NCBI GenBank assembly: GCA_900540595.1
Contig: UQGL01000011.1
Coordinates: forward strand, 5,346-69,345
From: an uncultured Oscillospiraceae bacterium
GTDB taxonomy: Bacteria; Bacillota; Clostridia; Oscillospirales; Ruminococcaceae
Reading direction: 5' to 3'
Length of the DNA: 64,000 nt
The notes under the pieces are model-generated. The model was not told where the DNA came from and ran no database searches. It worked only from the letters and a program-made list of their open reading frames with translations. Of this stretch, positions 26,092-34,837 are shown one piece after another (positions within the stretch are counted from its first letter, which is position 1; each line of letters starts with the position of its first letter). Position numbers and translations under genes: made by a program.

Positions 26092-29000
26092 ATGAGCAAC
26101 AAGAATGACCATGATATTTATATCATACCGCCGAACTTCATAGAAACAGGCACTTTTTTTGGCGGTATGTTCCGTGCGCGGAATGTGATTGAAGCCGGCA
26201 TCCTGGCACTTGCCATTGGGACGCCGGTTTTTTTGTGCCTTCCATTTGGGCTGACCGCCCGCATTATTGCTTTATGCCTGACTGCGCTCCCGGTGGCATT
26301 GGTTGCCCTCATTGGCATTTCAGGGGAAAGCCTCTCGCAGTTTCTGGTCACTTTTCTGAAATACCTGCGGAATCGCCGCATTGTCGGCGGTGACGGTGAA
26401 CAGCCCGGCGAAAAAACGGGGACCTCCAAATCAGCCGGCAAGCATTTCAAACAGAAGCCTCCAAAGGAGAGAAAGCCCAAGGCGTCGAAGCGCCGGCGGT
26501 CTGGTGAAGCAGATTTCCCAGCTGAGTTTGATGAAGTCCGTGGATATGAGATCCGCGAAAAACTCCGGCCCAAGAAAAACACCAGGAAGGAACGGCCTGT
26601 CAAGGCCAATAAGGCGAAAAAGAAAGCAAAGAAGCGACCTGAAAAAGAGCGGATGCCTAAACGCCCAGCCCATATCAAGGAGGAAAAGCCTCCCTGCGTC
26701 AATCCGGTGGCAGACTATCTGCCCATTGAGAAGATCGTCAACGGCATTATCTACACGAAAGACCACCAATTTGTCAAGGTGGTTGAGGTGGTCCCCATCA
26801 ACTTCATGCTGCGGAGCGCACGGGAACAGAGAAATATTATCTACTCTTTCGTCTCATACCTAAAAATCAGTCCTGTTAAATTGCAGATCAAAGTGCTTAC
26901 CCGGCGTGCCGACATCAACCGCCACCTGGACACAGTACGCCGTGAAATGGCGCAGGAGGACAATGAGCAGTGCCGCTTGATGCAAGAGGACTACTTGGAC
27001 TTTGTTCAACAGGTCGGCTCCCATGAGGCGGTTACACGACGCTTCTTTTTGATTTTTGAGTATGAGCCTTGGAACAACACACGGCGCTCCGAACAGGAAG
27101 ATGAGGCAATCCAATCTCTCCAAAGTGCTGTCCACACGGCATCCAATTACCTGCGTCAATGCGGCAACGAGGTCGTTGTCCACGAAAATGAGGACGAATT
27201 TACCGTAGATGTTTTCTATAATTTGTTGTGCCGAAATGAAAGTGCAGTCAAGCCCCTGTCGGTACGGGCACAGGAAATTGTGGCACAGTATCTCCAAAAG
27301 GGACGGGAGGGTGAGATTGACCGCATCCCGGCAGTTGAATTTGCCGCGCCCAAAAGCATCGACTTCACCCATGGACGGTATCTCTGCATAGACGGGCTGT
27401 ACTATACTTATCTGCTCGTCCCATCAGATGGTTACAAAACCCAGGTGCCCGCAGGCTGGTTGAGTTTGATCGTCAATGCCGGTGATGGTATTGACCTCGA
27501 TATGTTTCTTTCGCGTCAACCCAAAGAGCGCATTATTCAGCGGGTCGGCCAGCAGCTCCGCATCAACCGGTCAAAAATCAAGGATGCCAGCGACACGAAC
27601 ACGGACTTCGATGATATAGACGGCGCTATTCGGAGCGGTTATTTTCTGAAGGAGGGCCTTGCGAACAACGAAGATTTCTATTATCTCAACTTGTTGATTA
27701 CTGTGACTGCCCCTTCTGTGGAGGACCTGGAGTGGAAGGCCAGCGAAATAAAAAAGCTCCTGCTTTCGCAGGATATGGATGTCTGCAACTGCCATTTTCG
27801 GGAGGAGCAGGCATTTTGTTCTGCCCTCCCGCTGGTTTCCATGGAAAAGGGACTGTTCGAGCGTGGTAAGCGCAACCTGTTGACTGGAGGCGCGGCCAGC
27901 TGCTATCCGTTCACTTCATTTGAGATGTGCGACGACAACGGAATCCTTCTGGGGGTCAACAAATATAACAGTTCCCTCATCATCGTGGATATTTTCAACT
28001 CTGCGATTTACAAGAACGCCAATATGGCGATCCTGGGTACCAGCGGCGCAGGCAAGACCTTTACGATGCAGCTCATGGCGTTAAGAATGAGGCGGAAAAA
28101 CATTCCCGTTTTCATCATTGCGCCTCTGAAAGGGCACGAATTCCACCGTGCCTGTGCCAATGTAGGCGGGGAGTTTATCCAGATTTCCCCGGCCAGCCCG
28201 CACTGCATCAATGTGATGGAGATCCGCAAGGTGGATCGGTCGGTCAGTGAGCTTCTGGACGGGCCGGGAATCCAGCTCTCCGACCTGGCCGCCAAAATCC
28301 AGCAACTCCACATATTCTTCAGTCTGTTGATACCCGATATGTCTCACGAGGAACGGCAGCTGTTGGATGAGGCTCTGATCCGCACCTACAATTCCAAAGG
28401 TATCACCCATGACAACGCCTCATTGGAAGACCCGGCCAATCCGGGCTGCTACCGGGAGATGCCGGTGCTGGGCGACTTGTATGAGATTTTGAAGGCCGCC
28501 CCGGAAACCACTCGCATGGCCCATATCCTCAACCGTCTGGTGAATGGCTCCGCCAGTACCTTTAACAAGCAGACCAATGTGCGGCTGGATAATAAGTACA
28601 CCGTACTGGATATTTCCTCGCTTACTGGTGATTTGCTGACTGTGGGGATGTTCGTGGCCCTTGATTTCGTTTGGGACCGCGCCAAAGCTGACCGCACCGA
28701 GGAAAAAGCCATTTTTATTGACGAGTGCTGGCAGCTTCTTTCCGGCGCAGGCGCCACGGGTACCCGGCTGGCCGGCGATTTCGTTTTGGAAATTTTCAAA
28801 ACCGTCCGCGGCTTCGGTGGGTCAGCGATCTGTGCCAGCCAGGACCTTAACGACTTTTTCAATCTGGACGAAGGGCGTTTCGGAAAAGGCATCATCAACA
28901 ACAGCAAGACTAAAATCATTCTCAATCTGGAGGATGACGAAGCGGAGCGTGTCCAGGACACCCTCCATCTCTCTGACGCAGAAACGATGGAGGTCACACA

Positions 29001-29157
29001 CTTTGAGCGCGGCAGCGGCCTGATCTCTACCAATAATAACAATATCATGGTGGAGTTCAAGGCCAGCCCATTGGAAAAAGACCTTATAACCACAGACCGC
29101 AGGGAGCTGCGGGAGCTTTTGGAGCGCAAGCGCCAAGAACAAGCTGATTCCGCTTAA
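26092..29157 (+). CDS. PrgI-VirB4 fusion, conjugative transfer ATPase
   Basis: 1021 residues. Residues 1-110 are a PrgI/VirB3-like part with two membrane helices; 105-205 is a very basic Lys/Arg linker; the rest is a VirB4/TraE ATPase with Walker A GTSGAGKT (about 648-655) and Walker B AIFIDECW (about 873). VirB4 powers assembly of the type IV secretion channel at the membrane. PrgI is usually a separate gene just upstream of virB4 in Gram-positive elements; here it is joined. Followed by a MITE-like palindrome. GAGGTAA precedes the ATG. Confidence 0.9.
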   Translation: MSNKNDHDIYIIPPNFIETGTFFGGMFRARNVIEAGILALAIGTPVFLCLPFGLTARIIALCLTALPVALVALIGISGESLSQFLVTFLKYLRNRRIVGGDGEQPGEKTGTSKSAGKHFKQKPPKERKPKASKRRRSGEADFPAEFDEVRGYEIREKLRPKKNTRKERPVKANKAKKKAKKRPEKERMPKRPAHIKEEKPPCVNPVADYLPIEKIVNGIIYTKDHQFVKVVEVVPINFMLRSAREQRNIIYSFVSYLKISPVKLQIKVLTRRADINRHLDTVRREMAQEDNEQCRLMQEDYLDFVQQVGSHEAVTRRFFLIFEYEPWNNTRRSEQEDEAIQSLQSAVHTASNYLRQCGNEVVVHENEDEFTVDVFYNLLCRNESAVKPLSVRAQEIVAQYLQKGREGEIDRIPAVEFAAPKSIDFTHGRYLCIDGLYYTYLLVPSDGYKTQVPAGWLSLIVNAGDGIDLDMFLSRQPKERIIQRVGQQLRINRSKIKDASDTNTDFDDIDGAIRSGYFLKEGLANNEDFYYLNLLITVTAPSVEDLEWKASEIKKLLLSQDMDVCNCHFREEQAFCSALPLVSMEKGLFERGKRNLLTGGAASCYPFTSFEMCDDNGILLGVNKYNSSLIIVDIFNSAIYKNANMAILGTSGAGKTFTMQLMALRMRRKNIPVFIIAPLKGHEFHRACANVGGEFIQISPASPHCINVMEIRKVDRSVSELLDGPGIQLSDLAAKIQQLHIFFSLLIPDMSHEERQLLDEALIRTYNSKGITHDNASLEDPANPGCYREMPVLGDLYEILKAAPETTRMAHILNRLVNGSASTFNKQTNVRLDNKYTVLDISSLTGDLLTVGMFVALDFVWDRAKADRTEEKAIFIDECWQLLSGAGATGTRLAGDFVLEIFKTVRGFGGSAICASQDLNDFFNLDEGRFGKGIINNSKTKIILNLEDDEAERVQDTLHLSDAETMEVTHFERGSGLISTNNNNIMVEFKASPLEKDLITTDRRELRELLERKRQEQADSA

Positions 29158-29171
29158 AAGGCATTTTCTCT

Positions 29172-29271
29172 AGGGGCTGTTGCAAAATGTAAAATTTCTA
29201 CATGATGTTGTTTATCCTTACATAGCAATACTCAATATCATGTATCAAAAATTCATTTTGCAACAGCCCCT
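29172..29271. repeat. MITE-like palindromic element, 100 bp
   Basis: Perfect 18-bp terminal inverted repeats AGGGGCTGTTGCAAAATG (29172-29189) and its complement (29254-29271), plus inner TACATGAT/ATCATGTA arms. The ends resemble insertion-sequence terminal repeats. No coding content. It follows the virB4 stop by 14 bases and could also stop transcription. Confidence 0.6.
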
Positions 29272-29426
29272 TTATTGCGCGGAGTAGTGTAAAGAACATG
29301 GTTGGATGCTTTACCAACAGACGGCGGGGCAGTACCGTCCTCCGCAACCATTTAGAATTTTATATGAGGTGAGTCCAATGTATCCGACAATAAAGTAATC
29401 AAACAAAGAATTGAGAGGTGATATAA

Positions 29427-30266
29427 AGCGAGTTTAAGAGTTTCTTTAAGCAAGTTGGAGGCAATGAAGGCGACAAATGCAAATATAACACCCGTTTAGA
29501 TACTTACGGCTGCGGCTGTCAACACAACTGTAACTACTGCTATGCCCGTTCATTGCTTCATTTTCGTGGATTATGGGATGCGGCGCATCCTCGTGTTGCG
29601 GACATTGAAAAGGTCCGGCGGAAAATCCGCAGTCTCCCATCCGGCAGCATCATCAGGCTTGGAGGCATGACAGACTGTTTTCAGCCCTGTGAACTCCAGT
29701 ACCGCACTACCTACCAGGCCATCCAGGAGATGAACCTGTGCAGGGTAAGCTATCTCATCGTCACGAAGTCTGCACTTCCCGCTGCCCCGGAATATTTAGA
29801 GATCTTGGACAAGGAACTGGCCCATATTCAAATTACCGTGACCTGCCTAGACGATGCACAAACCGCCCAATTTGAAAAGGCCAGTCCTCCCAGCCAGCGT
29901 ATCCGCGCAATTCAGGCTCTGCAAGCGGAAGGGTATGATGTAGCAATCCGATTAAGCCCCATCGTTGAGGAATACATGGATTTCGACAAGCTGAATGATT
30001 TGGGAATTGAGCGGTGTGTGGTTGAATTTCTGCGCGTCAATTCGTGGATTAAGCAGTGGTTTCGGGGTGTTGATTTCTCTAAATATACCGTGCGGCAAGG
30101 AGGCTACTATCATCTTCCTTTGAAAGAAAAGCAGCGGATCGTAGAAAAGATACATATCCCACAGAAGACAATCTGTGAAGATGTAACGGAACACTATCAA
30201 TTCTGGAGGGATTTTGTAAATCCCAATAAAGAGGATTGCTGTAATCTTCGGAAAACGCATCATTGA
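29427..30266 (+). pseudogene. SPL-family radical SAM protein with missing start codon
   Basis: 280 codons are open from 29427. Radical SAM cluster CGCQHNCNYCYA begins about 27 residues in. A strong Shine-Dalgarno GAGGTGAT lies at 29416-29423, but the codon at the proper distance is AGC and the frame is closed by TAA at 29424-29426; a GTG at 29418 is in frame with that TAA between. The first usable start downstream (TTG 29553) is past the Fe-S cysteines. So the gene appears start-damaged, or uses an unusual start. Such proteins, related to spore photoproduct lyase-like radical SAM enzymes, are common in ICEs of Clostridia with unknown role. In the 155 bp upstream nested stems (ATGGTTG/CAACCAT, 29299-29352) are seen. 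Confidence 0.7.
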
Positions 30267-30416
30267 CAGTTTCAATACGCCTATAAGACGCCTTTTTTCC
30301 TATTGTTCTCGAAAAACGCCGGATTGACGCTCAAATGGCGTCTTTCCGCAATTTCTATTTTAACAATGCGCTTTGAATGCGTCTGATTGACGCCTTTGAT
30401 AAAGGAGGTGAGCCCC

Positions 30417-30944
30417 ATGAAGACCAGGGCTGAAATCTATGGAAACGAGGCTGCGGACTTGTTGCGGATCGTGACGATGTACCCCGGCCTCTGTGAACAC
30501 CAGCTTCTTTGTTTTCACCCTGGCAAAGAAGATACTGCAAAGGCCCTGCTCTCTCATTTGGAGAGGCAGGGCCGCATTTTTCAAACAGACGGCGGTGGTT
30601 ATTTCCTGGCAGGGCAAGCACCAAAAACTGACCATGCGCTTGTCCGGGCAGTGTGGGTCCTGCTGGACTTCATCCGACGGGTAGATTACCACGCTCCGGC
30701 TGATTTTCCCGTTAAACTCGTGTTTTTTGCCGACGGTGAATTATATGAAATCGCTTATATTGCCGCCGGACAAGAGGCGCTTGTCTGCCATGCTCTGCGG
30801 GGCAACAAAGGGGGATGCCGCCGTATTATGCTGGTCGATGCTCCGGCGCAAATCGCCCAAATCGACTGTCCGGGCATATCCGGATTTTGTACTGTAGACG
30901 AGGAAGGCCGGACAAATTATTTCAAGAAAGCAGGAGGCACATGA
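30417..30944 (+). CDS. Conserved ICE protein, DUF5697-like
   Basis: 175 residues. N-terminal winged-helix-like half (RIVTMYPGLCEHQLLCFHPG to about residue 60) and a C-terminal alpha/beta half. I associate it with DUF5697 from memory; no function is known. AAAGGAGGTGA precedes the ATG. It forms a unit with the next gene, which starts directly after its stop. The 150 bp upstream hold several GACGCC/GGCGTC short stems and no gene. Confidence 0.6.
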   Translation: MKTRAEIYGNEAADLLRIVTMYPGLCEHQLLCFHPGKEDTAKALLSHLERQGRIFQTDGGGYFLAGQAPKTDHALVRAVWVLLDFIRRVDYHAPADFPVKLVFFADGELYEIAYIAAGQEALVCHALRGNKGGCRRIMLVDAPAQIAQIDCPGISGFCTVDEEGRTNYFKKAGGT

Positions 30945-31607
30945 TTGGATCGAAAACTAATATCCCACCGCATTGGAAGCATTCTCGACGATATATCCCG
31001 TCTGAGTAATGCGCTGTACGCGCTGGACACCACCGACATCCAGCGTTACCCCGACAACTATGAAACGCTTTCCATAGATGCCGCTTTACGGGCAGAGCGG
31101 ATTGCCTGCCGGCTGCGGCATCTGATTTATTCCAGTACAACCATCCGCAAAGGTGACTATCTCAAATCCGCCGGTGCAACGCACGGCATCACTGTCAACT
31201 GCGAGAACAGGGTGCTGGAGGTGACGCTGCCCTGTTTGCTGCCAAAGCGCAAACAGCGGCAAAGCGATGAGTTCCTGTTGGACCCGCTCTATTTTGTCCT
31301 TGATCAATACGCCAGAGAACACCCACTTCCGTATTACCGCGATTGCGTTGTCTGCTTCGCCCAGGTCTATGACCGGGCACTTCCCGACAGGAGGATACGC
31401 GATTACGATAATTTGTCGGAAAAGCAATTACTGGATCTTCTCTCTTCCTTTGTGATGGCTGATGATACCGGCCTGTTGTGCGACGCCTATAACACGGCTG
31501 AACTGGGCGACCAGGATTGCACAAAAATCTATATCATGGAGAAGCAGCGTTTTCCGCAATGGCTGACAGAGCATAAAACGAGTCTAAAATCCATCTCGGA
31601 TTTTTGA
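30945..31607 (+). CDS. Conserved ICE protein, DUF6100-like
   Basis: 220 residues, soluble, starting at TTG right after the preceding stop with AGGAGG upstream. Sequence such as AERIACRLRHLIYSS and CLLPKRKQRQS is conserved in ICE proteins I know as DUF6100. Function unknown. Ends before a terminator at 31655. Confidence 0.6.
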   Translation: MDRKLISHRIGSILDDISRLSNALYALDTTDIQRYPDNYETLSIDAALRAERIACRLRHLIYSSTTIRKGDYLKSAGATHGITVNCENRVLEVTLPCLLPKRKQRQSDEFLLDPLYFVLDQYAREHPLPYYRDCVVCFAQVYDRALPDRRIRDYDNLSEKQLLDLLSSFVMADDTGLLCDAYNTAELGDQDCTKIYIMEKQRFPQWLTEHKTSLKSISDF

Positions 31608-31654
31608 CCATTTTGGGCCTTCTCCGGCCCGACATTCAGTGAAGCGGCTGAAAC

Positions 31655-31729
31655 GCCCGATTTTCCGGGCTTTTTCCCCTCATGGGGAGGCCCATTTTTA
31701 CCGAAGTCCTCAGTCATTACGGTAAAAAT
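31655..31729 (+). terminator. Terminator and following inverted repeat
   Basis: GCCCG-N6-CGGGC followed by TTTTT (31655-31675) ends the previous unit. A separate perfect 10-bp inverted repeat ATTTTTACCG / CGGTAAAAAT (31694-31703 and 31720-31729) follows, ahead of the next Shine-Dalgarno; it may be an operator. Confidence 0.6.
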
Positions 31730-31755
31730 CCTGTGCTTTCAAGGGAGGTGACTAC

Positions 31756-32879
31756 TTGGGAAAAGCACCAACTATTTTCCACAGCCGGATACGCTTCCGT
31801 TCCGGCTTTTATCGCTGACCGCTATTTCGGGAGAGTTCCCCACCAGCCAGCTCAACCGCCTTCCCGCCAGTCCTTACTACTTGGAGGCGGTCGTGACTGC
31901 GCTCAAAAAGGCCGGACTGCTGCGCACCTACTACCGGGACCGGCTCCGGGGCTATCGGCTGGGGATCAAAGCCAAGTCAGCTCTGCTGGACGGATGGCCC
32001 GAGCGTTTTACATTCTGCCTTACAGGAGACGCAGAAACCAACCGGCTCAAAAGCGAAGCAAACCGGAGGTTTCGGCTCCACCGCCTCGCGGAAACCTATA
32101 TCACTATAGGCAATGCCGGGGTACTGCTCTACCCGGATGAAAAGCCGAAGGTCTTTGCCCAGACCGGTTTTGGCGGCGAAGCTGTAACATATCCTGTGTT
32201 TTACAGTTCACGCGAAGTCAAGGAATTGGGGGCTGATGCCACCCAGATTCGAAGCTCCCGCTTCGCAGGGGTGCTGCTGGCCCCCACCGGCATCTTTGTG
32301 ACCTACAATAGCGGGGGCGCTCTGATGAAGTGGCGCTACAAATCCGAACTGCGGGTAAAAACGCTCCTCTGGAACATTCTATGCCAGCAGCGTCTGGCCC
32401 AGCAGTACCGTGTCGAGCAGGTACATGGACTGGTATTGGGGGACAGCATGGATCTGGCCTACCAGATACTCACCAGTACCGGCGGGGCCAAGCATGACTA
32501 CTTCATGCTGGACGGCAGCTACGACCACTTTTATTTCCTAACCAATGACCATCAGGGAGAGGTGATACTGGCGTTACTGTGTGACCCTGTGAAAACCGCG
32601 GAACTTGACCGCATTCTGTCACAGGGCCTCTCCGCCGGCAATCCCGGCAGTGCCATGGAGCAGGATGCCGCAGAGCCGGATGGAACGCCGGTGCTGTTCG
32701 GTTACTTCTGCGATCTGCCCCGGATCGTGCGCTTTAACACCTCCCTCGAACTGATGGAACGCCCCGGTACACTGATCTGCTTTGATTTTCAAGCAGATGT
32801 GCTGCGCCGCTACTGCGGTGACCGGGTACACCTGCAAACCATTGACTTTACAAAATTCGAGGGGAGGTTGTTCCCATAA
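31756..32879 (+). CDS. Conserved ICE protein upstream of virD4, with a -1 frame break near the start
   Basis: The reading frame of the 332-residue body (31881-32879) stays open back to 31752 and encodes a sensible winged-helix N-terminus (LLSLTAISGEFPTSQLNRLP), but no start codon exists in that frame before TTG 31881. A TTG at 31756 with GGGAGGTGA upstream is in the +1-shifted frame and stops at 31816. The two frames join by a -1 step exactly at G GGA AAA (31758-31764). Either one base of the GGGAAAA run is missing or ribosomes slip here. The body has no membrane segments and no recognised family. Its TAA stop overlaps the virD4 start. Confidence 0.6.
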
Positions 32880-34813
32880 ACAAAAAGAAACTGATCATAG
32901 GCCTGGCAGCAGCACCGGCCGCCGCATTTGCGATTCTATACGCAGGCGGTTTCCTGGCGCAGCTGTTTGGCAATTATGCAGTATGGAAACAGGGTGGCGG
33001 CATCCCCGGAGACGGAACTTCTCCGGCGATGGCATCACCCGATTTTTTTACCTGTCTGGCCTCCGTATTTCGTCCGCCCTACGGAGTGTACGGTGTCCTG
33101 ATCTGCATCGGCCTGTTGGCAGTCCTGCTGCTCATGGTCATGCGCATGGGCTACAGCGATACCGGCGAATATGATACTGACCGGAATTTCATTTACTCGG
33201 CCAAGGGCACCTACGGTACCTCCGGCTGGATGAGCCGCAAGGAAATGGCTGGTGTGTTGGATCTGGTGCCTGACCTGCGCAAGCATAAAGGCGTTGTACT
33301 GGGAATGCTGGACAACAAGGCTGTCTGTATTCCCGAAAATCCCCATATCAACGGCAATCTGGCTGTGTATGGCTCCAGCGGCAGCATGAAAACCCGGTCC
33401 TTTTGCATGAATCGTATCCTTCAGGCGGCGGTCCGCGGAGAATCCCTGATTATTTCAGATCCGAAAAGTGAGCTCTACGAAAAATCCAGCGAGTATCTGC
33501 GGGATCAGGGGTACTGTGTCAAGGTGTTCAATTTGGTCAATCCGGAAAACTCGGACAGTTGGAACTGCCTTTCCGAAGTGGAGGGGCAGGAACTGATGGC
33601 GCAGCTTTTTGTAGATGTCATCATTAAGAACACCATCAACAACGGCAAGGGCGACCATTTCTGGGATTCCTGCGAGATGAACTTGCTGAAAGCCCTCGTC
33701 CTCTATGTGGACCAGAGTTATGCAGAGCAAAACCGCAATATCGGAGAGGTGTACCGGCTGCTGACTTTAAGCGGCGAGTCCGATTTGGACAGCCTGTTTG
33801 AGAACTTGCCGCCCACCCATCCGGCCAAAGCGCCATACAGCTTGTATAAGCAGGCCAGCGATACAGTCCGCAGCGGCGTCATCATCGGCCTCGGCTCCCG
33901 TCTGCAGGTGTTCCAGTCGGAGCTGATTAAGAAGATCACCACCCGGGATGAAATTGACTTGGATCTGCCCGGCCAGGAGCGGTGCGCCTACTTCCTTGTT
34001 ACCAGCGACCAGGACAGCACCTTTGACTTTCTGGCAAGCCTGTTCCTGTCCTTCTGCTTCATCAAGCTGGTGCGGTATGCAGACAAGAACTGCGAAGGAG
34101 GCAAGCTGCCGGTGCCGGTGCATGTCCTGGGTGAAGAATTAACAGCCTGCGGCACCATTCCAGACCTCTCCCGCCGGTTAAGCGTCATTCGTTCAAGAAA
34201 TATCTCTATGAGCTGTGTGTTTCAGAACTTGGCGGGCTTGCAGAATCGGTATCCTCTCAATCTCTGGCAGGAAATTCTGGGCAACTGCGACGCGCAGTTG
34301 TTTCTGGGCTGCACGGATGAATTGACGGCGGAGTTTATTTCTTCCCGCACGGGACTGGCTTCTGTGTCGGTATCCAGCAAATCCAAGCAGCTGGGTACCT
34401 GGCGTATCTCCAACTACACGCCGGAATACCGGGAAACCTCTGGTGTCGGCAAGCGTCCTGTCCTCACCCCGGACGAAGTTCTGCGGCTGCCTATCAAGCA
34501 GGCGCTGGTCATCATCCGGGGGCAAAAAGTTCTCAAGGTAGACAAAATGGACTATTCCAAACATCCGGAGGCATCCAAGCTCCGTTCCTGCAAGGCATCC
34601 GCCCACATCCCCGAATGGCGCAGGCTGGAACAGGAGCAACCGAAACCCTCTGCGGCACAGCCAAAGCCGCAGGCCCCCGCGCCTAAAAAGCCAGTGAAGA
34701 AAAAGCCGAAAGCGGCCAGCACATCTACCGGCACCAAGCAGACCGCAGCCGTTCCAACCGCAGAGGCTCCGAATGGCATCATCACGACAGATAAGGACTC
34801 GATCCTTTCTTAA
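32876..34813 (+). CDS. VirD4/TraG-type coupling protein
   Basis: 645 residues if started at ATA 32876. Two N-terminal membrane helices (about 5-25 and 75-92) precede a TraG/VirD4 ATPase with P-loop GSSGSMKT (about residue 166). At the Walker B position the sequence is VLGEELTACG, with Gly where Asp is usual. C-terminal Pro/Ala/Lys tail (about 590-645). It recruits the relaxase-DNA complex to the channel. The expected start is ATG overlapping the previous stop (ATGA); the sequence has ATAA, so the codon is ATA, 8 bases after GGGGAGG. The first ATG (33029) would lose the first helix. Confidence 0.9.
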   Translation: MNKKKLIIGLAAAPAAAFAILYAGGFLAQLFGNYAVWKQGGGIPGDGTSPAMASPDFFTCLASVFRPPYGVYGVLICIGLLAVLLLMVMRMGYSDTGEYDTDRNFIYSAKGTYGTSGWMSRKEMAGVLDLVPDLRKHKGVVLGMLDNKAVCIPENPHINGNLAVYGSSGSMKTRSFCMNRILQAAVRGESLIISDPKSELYEKSSEYLRDQGYCVKVFNLVNPENSDSWNCLSEVEGQELMAQLFVDVIIKNTINNGKGDHFWDSCEMNLLKALVLYVDQSYAEQNRNIGEVYRLLTLSGESDLDSLFENLPPTHPAKAPYSLYKQASDTVRSGVIIGLGSRLQVFQSELIKKITTRDEIDLDLPGQERCAYFLVTSDQDSTFDFLASLFLSFCFIKLVRYADKNCEGGKLPVPVHVLGEELTACGTIPDLSRRLSVIRSRNISMSCVFQNLAGLQNRYPLNLWQEILGNCDAQLFLGCTDELTAEFISSRTGLASVSVSSKSKQLGTWRISNYTPEYRETSGVGKRPVLTPDEVLRLPIKQALVIIRGQKVLKVDKMDYSKHPEASKLRSCKASAHIPEWRRLEQEQPKPSAAQPKPQAPAPKKPVKKKPKAASTSTGTKQTAAVPTAEAPNGIITTDKDSILS

Positions 34814-34837
34814 TACAAAACATAGGAGGTTAATTTT

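Noticed and set aside
31682-32140. Open frame from ATG 31682 as a separate gene
   Set aside because: Its later part runs over the start of the conserved downstream protein in another frame, with no ribosome site suited to it.
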